In this document: positions 59,655-64,000 of the stretch, piece after piece | Position numbering within the stretch: position 1 is the stretch's first letter | Layout of the letters: the number at the start of each line of letters is the position of its first letter | Assembly (NCBI GenBank): GCA_965250275.1 | Contig: OZ252297.1 | Location: 2,108,001 to 2,172,000, forward strand | DNA from: G965250275 sp965250275 | GTDB taxonomy: Bacteria; Pseudomonadota; Alphaproteobacteria; Rhodobacterales; Rhodobacteraceae | Length of the DNA stretch: 64,000 bases | Reading direction: 5' to 3' | Made by a program: the position numbers and the translations under genes | Notes under the pieces: model-generated | The model's input: only the letters and a program-made list of their open reading frames with translations | The model's database searches: none | Told to the model about the DNA's origin: nothing

Positions 59655-60542
59655 ATGGCTGTCTCGCCACGCCGCCCGAAAGGGCCTCCACTCAATGCTC
59701 TGCGTGCATTCGAAGCTGCGGCGCGGTTGGAAAGTTTCGTTGCCGCTGCCGACGAGTTGAGCGTCACCCCCGGCGCCGTGTCTCAACACATCAAAACTGT
59801 CGAGGATTGGGCGGACGTGACTTTGTTTCAAAGGCGCGCGCAAGGTGTGGTGCTGACTTCGGAGGGGCGCAGTCTGGTGAGTGCCTTCACCGTTGCCTTC
59901 GACCATCTTGCCGCCGCGACGCAGAACCTGCGCCATCTGAATCCGAGCGCCGAGATCCATATTGCAGCGCTGCCTTCTGTCGCGCAGCTTTGGCTGCCGG
60001 CGCGACTTGGGCGGATCCGCGACATACGGCCTGAACTGAAAATCTCGGTTACGGCGCTGGAAAGCCCGCCCAGCCTGTCGCGAGAACTGTTTGATCTCTC
60101 CGTGTTCTTTGCCGTTCCGGACGGTTCGGCTGATCAAGTGGTGCTGGCCGAAGATGTCATCTTCCCGGTTTGCGCGCCAAAGCTGGCTGATGACTTTCGC
60201 GCTTCCTCGACGACCTTGCTGCATGATCAGACGTGGCATGACGACTGGCGGCATTGGTCGGAGGCCACCAATACGGATGTAGGCGATGCCACTGCTGGTC
60301 CGAAGTACTCTCTTTATGGGCTTGCGGTGGAAGAGGCCAAATCCGGGGCAGGCGCGTTGATGGCGCATGCCTGCCTGATCGAACAGGCGCTGCAGACCGG
60401 GCAGTTGCAGCGCGTTTCCGACCAGGACTGCAAAACAGGTCAAGCATTGGTGCTCAACCTTCCACACCCTGCGCGAAGCCGCCCCGACGTTCAGGACTTC
60501 ATCGCATTATTGTTGGACACCCATCAAAGCTTGCCAAGCTGA
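59655..60542 (+). CDS. LysR-family transcriptional regulator (GcvA-like)
   Basis: A 295-residue LysR regulator. The winged HTH is at residues 12-70 (NALRAFEAAARLESFVAAAD, LSVTPGAVSQHIKTVEDW) and the co-inducer domain follows (IHIAALPSVAQLWLPARLGR). It is most like the GcvA subgroup that controls glycine-related genes, which fits the divergent SHMT-like enzyme. The ATG at 59655 begins MAVSPRRPKGPPLNALRAF. The dyad at 59606-59620 is its probable operator. Co-inducer unknown. Confidence 0.92.
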   Translation: MAVSPRRPKGPPLNALRAFEAAARLESFVAAADELSVTPGAVSQHIKTVEDWADVTLFQRRAQGVVLTSEGRSLVSAFTVAFDHLAAATQNLRHLNPSAEIHIAALPSVAQLWLPARLGRIRDIRPELKISVTALESPPSLSRELFDLSVFFAVPDGSADQVVLAEDVIFPVCAPKLADDFRASSTTLLHDQTWHDDWRHWSEATNTDVGDATAGPKYSLYGLAVEEAKSGAGALMAHACLIEQALQTGQLQRVSDQDCKTGQALVLNLPHPARSRPDVQDFIALLLDTHQSLPS

Positions 60543-60693
60543 GCGATCGTCAGAACGGCGTTTGGCACTGGTCAAAAGCGCCGGAGGAAGAGGTTCAACA
60601 AGCGCCCGCCAACCGGCTGCTGAACGCTCTGGCGTTTCGATACAGATATCTGCTACGCTTCGCGTATTCCCCCACAACTCAGAGTGATTGCCG

Positions 60694-61173
60694 ATGGCTA
60701 TTCCCAAGCCCCCGTTTGAAGGTGCATGCCTTTGTGGTTCCGTGACGGTCCATATCACCGCGCCGCCGCTTTTGACCTTCGCGTGCCATTGTCGCGACTG
60801 TCAGAAGTTCAGCGCCAGCGCATACTCCCTCACGACGATGTTCCCGAGCGAAAGTTTTTCCTGCTCCGGTGACCTGATCAGAGGCGGTCTGCGCGCTTGC
60901 GCGAGGACGCATCACTTCTGCAAGTCATGCCTGACCTTTGTCTACTCTCAGGTCGAGGGCGCAGAGCATCGCATCAACCTGCGCACGTCAGTTCTGGACA
61001 ACGCGGCCGCATTCGAACCTTTTGTTGAGTTGATGACCGACGAGAAAATACCCTGGGCATCGGTGCCTGCCCGCCGGAGTTTCCCCACATTCCCCGACAG
61101 CGCTGAAGAGGTGCAAGAGCTGTTCGCGGATTACGCGATGCTGCCGGGAGGATGTTCCGATGCTTCTGCGTAG
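60694..61173 (+). CDS. GFA/CENP-V family zinc protein
   Basis: A 159-residue GFA-family protein with the Zn-binding cysteines GACLCGSV, CHCRDCQKF and HHFCKSCLTF arranged as in glutathione-dependent formaldehyde-activating enzymes and related proteins. Many members are not formaldehyde enzymes, so no reaction is assigned. The start at 60694 is chosen because a TTG at 60688 has no better ribosome site. Its end overlaps the convergent cupin gene by 43 bp. No formaldehyde-metabolism genes are nearby. Confidence 0.9.
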   Translation: MAIPKPPFEGACLCGSVTVHITAPPLLTFACHCRDCQKFSASAYSLTTMFPSESFSCSGDLIRGGLRACARTHHFCKSCLTFVYSQVEGAEHRINLRTSVLDNAAAFEPFVELMTDEKIPWASVPARRSFPTFPDSAEEVQELFADYAMLPGGCSDASA

Positions 61174-61505
61174 ACCGCGATCAGACATCCGGTTTCTGTA
61201 TGGGATGTGTGTTCGGTCCCGCCTGCCAACCAGACCACATCGCCCTGTTTGTACACGGTGCCGTCGTTGTCGATCAGTTCACCCTGAATGATCAAGAACT
61301 CCTCCGCGCCGCCATGCCGGTGCGGTGTTGACTGCGACCCAGGCTCCATCCGGTAAATATAGAAACCAACATCGCGTTCTGCGTCCGGGTTGAGCTGAAT
61401 GTAATGGGTGCCGGTCTCTCTGAGCCCCTCCGGGTCATAAGGTGTGTAGGCGGCATCATCATAGATGTTCGCAACCTTTCGTTCATGCGGCTCGATCGAC
61501 TTCAT
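61131..61505 (-). CDS. cupin-domain protein
   Basis: A 124-residue single-domain cupin. The metal-binding motif 1 is STPHRHGGAEEFLIIQGEL (G-x5-H-x-H-x3-4-E pattern) and motif 2 is GDVVWLAGGTEHTSHTE. The function cannot be told from sequence; proteins of this sort include sensors and small-molecule enzymes. The gene ends 43 bp inside the convergent GFA gene; both frames look real. Upstream lies a perfect palindrome at 61584-61597. Its own ATG at 61505 is preceded by AAGGAGA. Confidence 0.85.
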   Translation of the reverse strand: MKSIEPHERKVANIYDDAAYTPYDPEGLRETGTHYIQLNPDAERDVGFYIYRMEPGSQSTPHRHGGAEEFLIIQGELIDNDGTVYKQGDVVWLAGGTEHTSHTETGCLIAVYAEASEHPPGSIA

Positions 61506-61583
61506 CTGTGTCTCCTTGTGTGCGGCGGCTCGTCGTTTCGGCGAGTGAGGCTTACAATGTCGTGAAAGAGCCTAGTACATCAC

Positions 61584-61597
61584 TGAATGATCATTCA
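61584..61597. promoter_or_regulatory. perfect 14-bp palindrome
   Basis: TGAATGATCATTCA at 61584-61597 is its own reverse complement. It is about 80 bp upstream of the cupin gene and about 115 bp upstream of the AAA kinase gene, in the divergent promoter region. The form resembles a TetR-family operator, but no TetR gene is near. Confidence 0.55.
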
Positions 61598-61711
61598 ATG
61601 CCCGCTGTGTAGGGGTTGGCACCCGTTAACGCTGGCGGCATAACGCCCGCCAAGTCATGTCCCGAACCGAAACTTGCCCGGTTGCACATGATGCTGAAAA
61701 GGTTGTGTGCC

Positions 61712-62209
61712 ATGCCCCAGACGTCTCCAACACTGCACTTGCTCTGCGGAAAGATCGCCGCTGGAAAGTCTACCCTGGCCTCTGCGCTTGCGCGCTCAGA
61801 GGGGGCGGTTCTTATCTCCGAGGACGACTGGCTGAGCGCGTTGTTTGCCGAAGACATGTCCACAGCCGCCGACTACGTGCGCTGCGCGGCGAAGCTGCAG
61901 ACCATCATGGGGCCGCATGTCTCGGCGATGTTGGCCGCGGGTGTGTCCGTGGTTCTGGATTTCCCGGCAAACACGGTCAAAAGCCGGGTTTGGATGCGCG
62001 ATATCATCCAAGTGACGGGCGTGTCGCACCAAATGCACGTTCTGACACCCCCTGATGCGGTGTGTCTGGAGCGGTTGCACAAGCGCAATCAGCAGGGTGA
62101 TCATGCCTTTGCGGCGACCGAGGAGCAGTTTCGTCAGTTTTCCAAGCACTTTGTGCCGCCGCTGCCCGAAGAGGGCTTTGACGTTGTCCTGCACGAGGGT
62201 GCGCCCTAA
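61712..62209 (+). CDS. P-loop kinase-like AAA protein
   Basis: A 165-residue small P-loop protein. Walker A is LLCGKIAAGKSTLASAL and a Walker B-like VVLDFPANTV follows. The layout resembles AAA_33/zeta-toxin-like or nucleoside/shikimate-kinase-like proteins. The Met at 61712 (MPQTSPTLHLL) has AAAAGG 8 nt upstream; longer starts are less plausible. It lies downstream of a palindrome and divergent from the cupin gene. Whether it phosphorylates a small molecule or RNA cannot be told. Confidence 0.8.
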   Translation: MPQTSPTLHLLCGKIAAGKSTLASALARSEGAVLISEDDWLSALFAEDMSTAADYVRCAAKLQTIMGPHVSAMLAAGVSVVLDFPANTVKSRVWMRDIIQVTGVSHQMHVLTPPDAVCLERLHKRNQQGDHAFAATEEQFRQFSKHFVPPLPEEGFDVVLHEGAP

Positions 62210-62317
62210 CTGCGGGCACCGGTACGTTTCTCCAACCATCCGCCGGACTTGACGTCAGAGCCTGTCCGCACTGGAATGGCATGCATCGTTCAAAACGGGC
62301 TTGGGAGGGCTTGGCCG

Positions 62318-62605
62318 ATGCCAAAGGGGTATCTCGTCGCGCATATCCGCGTGCAGGACAAAGATGGATTCGAAGAATTCAAACAGATGTCCGGGGCGGC
62401 GATTAAGGCGCATAATGGCAGGGTTTTGGTGCGGAACCCGGCGCCCGATCACAGAGAAGGCGGGGCACAAGGGTTGGCCATTGTCATCGAGTTCGACAGT
62501 CTGGCCGCCGCACAGGCCTTTTACGACTCCGACGCCTACAGCGAAGCACGTGCGGTCAGAGAGAAGGTGTCGGAGACGGACCTGATCCTCGTCGAAGGTC
62601 TCTGA
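62318..62605 (+). CDS. DUF1330 family protein
   Basis: A 95-residue DUF1330 dimeric alpha-beta barrel protein. It begins MPKGYLVAHIRVQDKDGFEE and carries the motif AIVIEFDSLAAAQAFYDS and a terminal region TDLILVEGL, all typical. The Met at 62318 follows GGGAGG about 9-10 nt upstream; the longer frame is unlike the family. No function known for most members. It stands alone with the EEP gene convergent 52 bp away. Confidence 0.87.
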   Translation: MPKGYLVAHIRVQDKDGFEEFKQMSGAAIKAHNGRVLVRNPAPDHREGGAQGLAIVIEFDSLAAAQAFYDSDAYSEARAVREKVSETDLILVEGL

Positions 62606-62657
62606 CTTTCATTCCATTCGCCTCCGCCCGGACATGCGAACGACGGTTGCGTCGCTC

Positions 62658-63407
62658 TCAGCCGACGGCGCGGGTCTGCTGCAAATCTACCCACACCGGC
62701 AGGTGATCCGAGGCCATGCGGGCAGGCCGTTCGGTGAAAACGCCGTGCCCGCGCGTTTCGAGGTCATCGTTCAGTGCAATTCGGTCCAGCGGTCCCAACG
62801 GACCCGGGGCGGGAAAACTGGCCTGCGCGGGCAAAAACCGCATGTGAGGTGCAGCGCGCTCCAGAATCGCACCGTTCGACCATTCGTTGAAATCCCCGGC
62901 CCATACCGTGGGCCGAGAGGGTAGCTTGCGCGTCGCACGACTTAGCTGAAGAACCTGCCGCCGGCGCCATGCGGCCACGAGGCCAAGATGGCAGCCGACA
63001 ATACGCAATGGGCCCTGTGGAGTCGAAAACTCGACACGCACGGCGCCGCGCGGCTCCAGACCGGGCAGGGGGATATGCTCGGTGTCCAGAACGGACAGGC
63101 ACTCGCCGCGCCAGATCACCGCGTTCCCGTGCCAGCCAAGCGATCCGGCCCCGCCCAGCGGTGCAATCTGCCACCCGGCTTCCTCCAAAACGAAACCGGG
63201 CAGGGCTGCGGGCCGTGGCGGCAGGCGTTTGTCGGCCTCCTGTAGCACCACGATCTGGGCACCGAGCCGGTCCAGCACACTGACGATCCGCTCGGGCCTG
63301 CGCCGCAGGTCCATTCCGATGCATTTCTGGATGTTGTACGTGGCAAGTCGCAGGGCAGAAGTCCTTTGTTCGAGGTCCAGGGACAGAGTGGCCGAGCTGC
63401 GCGCCAA
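62658..63407 (-). CDS. endonuclease/exonuclease/phosphatase family protein
   Basis: A 249-residue EEP-fold metal-dependent phosphodiesterase or phosphatase. The pattern includes ATYNIQKCIGMDLR, VVLQEADKR (Glu metal ligand), VGCHLGLVAAWRRRQ, WAGDFNEWSN and MASDHLPVWVDL, in canonical order. Start is uncertain: TTG at 63407, or CTG at 63353 which gives MRLATYNIQ, the usual family beginning. No signal peptide is clear. The DMT gene at 63468 is divergent. Substrate (nucleic acid, phosphoinositide or sphingomyelin type) is unknown. Confidence 0.85.
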   Translation of the reverse strand: MARSSATLSLDLEQRTSALRLATYNIQKCIGMDLRRRPERIVSVLDRLGAQIVVLQEADKRLPPRPAALPGFVLEEAGWQIAPLGGAGSLGWHGNAVIWRGECLSVLDTEHIPLPGLEPRGAVRVEFSTPQGPLRIVGCHLGLVAAWRRRQVLQLSRATRKLPSRPTVWAGDFNEWSNGAILERAAPHMRFLPAQASFPAPGPLGPLDRIALNDDLETRGHGVFTERPARMASDHLPVWVDLQQTRAVG

Positions 63408-63467
63408 GGTCCAGCGATCGGCGTGGCAAGCCTTGACTTCCGGGAGCCTTGCGCCTCCCCTGCGCCC

Positions 63468-64000
63468 ATGGAGGAGAAGCGCTCAATCGACGGGGTCGGC
63501 GCAGCGGCCCTGATCGGGTTCGCGACCCTGCTGGCATTCAATCAGGTGGTCGTCAAATTCACCGGCGAGGGATTTGGGCCGGTGTTTCAGGCCGGCGTGC
63601 GTTCGGTCATTGGCGCCAGCGTGATCCTGATCTGGATGCGTGCCCGGAACCTGTCGCTGCGTGCTCCGCCGGGCGTTTTCTGGTGGGCTGTGCTGTCGGG
63701 CGTGCTCTTTGCCCTCGAGTTCCTGTGCCTCTTCATTGCGCTGGATCTGACCACGGTCTCTCGCGCTTCGGTGATCTTTTACACCATGCCGATCTGGCTT
63801 GCTGTGGCCGGCCACTTCCTGCTTCCGGGAGAGAATCTGTCGGGCGTGAGAGTTCTGGGCCTCATCGCCGCGATGGCGGGCGTGGTGATTGCATTGTCCG
63901 ACCGCGATTCCGGGCAGGCCAGCCTGATCGGTGACATCCTGGCCTTGATGGGGGCTTTGCTGTGGGCGGCCATTGCATTGCTTTTGCGGGTCACGCCGCT
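63468..64000 (+). CDS. DMT (EamA-type) transporter, 5' part
   Basis: The first 177 codons of a drug/metabolite transporter, cut off by the end of the window. It starts MEEKRSIDGVGAAALIGFAT and continues with the first EamA repeat (NQVVVKFTGEGFGPVFQAGV, SRASVIFYTMPIWLAVAGHF) with at least five hydrophobic helices. Its ATG at 63468 has no strong ribosome site. The transporter differs from the one at 49883-50785. It is divergent from the EEP gene. Substrate not known. Confidence 0.88.
   Translation, partial: MEEKRSIDGVGAAALIGFATLLAFNQVVVKFTGEGFGPVFQAGVRSVIGASVILIWMRARNLSLRAPPGVFWWAVLSGVLFALEFLCLFIALDLTTVSRASVIFYTMPIWLAVAGHFLLPGENLSGVRVLGLIAAMAGVVIALSDRDSGQASLIGDILALMGALLWAAIALLLRVTP

Noticed and set aside
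1..64000. tRNA, rRNA, CRISPR, IS or prophage elements
   Set aside because: No cloverleaf with a TTC-type arm, no repeat-spacer pattern, no transposase or integrase motifs and no paired terminal repeats were seen on either strand.

Overview
The window is an ordinary chromosomal segment of a high-GC alphaproteobacterium, most likely a marine Rhodobacteraceae (Roseobacter-group) species. The case rests on several family signatures: a DksA with a single zinc-finger cysteine, a conserved glnE plus 90-codon gene pair, DUF2852, DUF2189 and DUF985 proteins, two proteins ending in VPLPA-CTERM-type sorting signals, a DctPQM TRAP transporter next to a Cache-domain kinase, and the Ate/Bpt plus RDD neighbourhood. 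No rRNA, tRNA, CRISPR array, insertion sequence, prophage or plasmid gene was recognised. The species cannot be named from this evidence.

Region 1-11.4 kb holds envelope and translation genes: the 3' end of ispG, a DsbA-like oxidoreductase coupled to an M48-TPR protease, an aminotransferase, an AmiC-type murein amidase broken by one in-frame TGA, the PBP1A gene mrcA, prfB, an amidase and a DUF2189 membrane protein. Region 11.4-18.5 kb holds a Rieske oxygenase with a small coupled gene and an XRE-type regulator, then ilvBH. The ilv operon is preceded by a complete attenuator (promoter, 15-residue Leu/Val/Ile-rich leader peptide, alternative pairing, terminator). A VOC protein and a WYL regulator follow.

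Region 18.5-25.3 kb is a two-component system (Cache histidine kinase and LuxR-type response regulator) divergent from a TRAP transporter whose large subunit, at 784 residues, is far above the usual length. Region 25.3-36.4 kb has DUF3604, VOC, Ate/Bpt, RDD, DUF2852 and YbaK genes on the minus strand, then glnE, a lipoprotein, an RlmI-like methyltransferase and a PIN protein on the plus strand. Region 36.4-46 kb is almost all minus strand: sulfatase, M48 peptidase, a creatinase-like M24 protein coupled to a cytochrome P450 and an MBL hydrolase, a CTERM protein, a methyltransferase and a MoxR/VWA pair.

Region 46-64 kb holds dksA, a flavin monooxygenase, a DUF985 cupin, eno, a DMT exporter, a cold-shock protein, a Fur-family regulator, a DEAD-box helicase, marC, a DUF533 protein, a second CTERM protein, a membrane-anchored TAXI receptor, an SHMT-like enzyme divergent from a LysR regulator, a GFA enzyme, a cupin, a small P-loop kinase, DUF1330 and EEP proteins, and the start of a second DMT transporter running off the end.

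The most notable observations are the nonsense codon in the murein amidase, the ilv attenuator, start codons or Shine-Dalgarno sites buried in hairpins (RlmI-like gene and ate), paired operator-like dyads upstream of the DUF2852 gene, a perfect 14-bp palindrome near 61.59 kb with no regulator beside it, the metal-ligand-less M24/P450/MBL operon, and the oversized TRAP permease. I saw no clear evidence of a wholly new multi-gene system; the P450/M24/MBL operon is the nearest candidate for uncharacterised chemistry.
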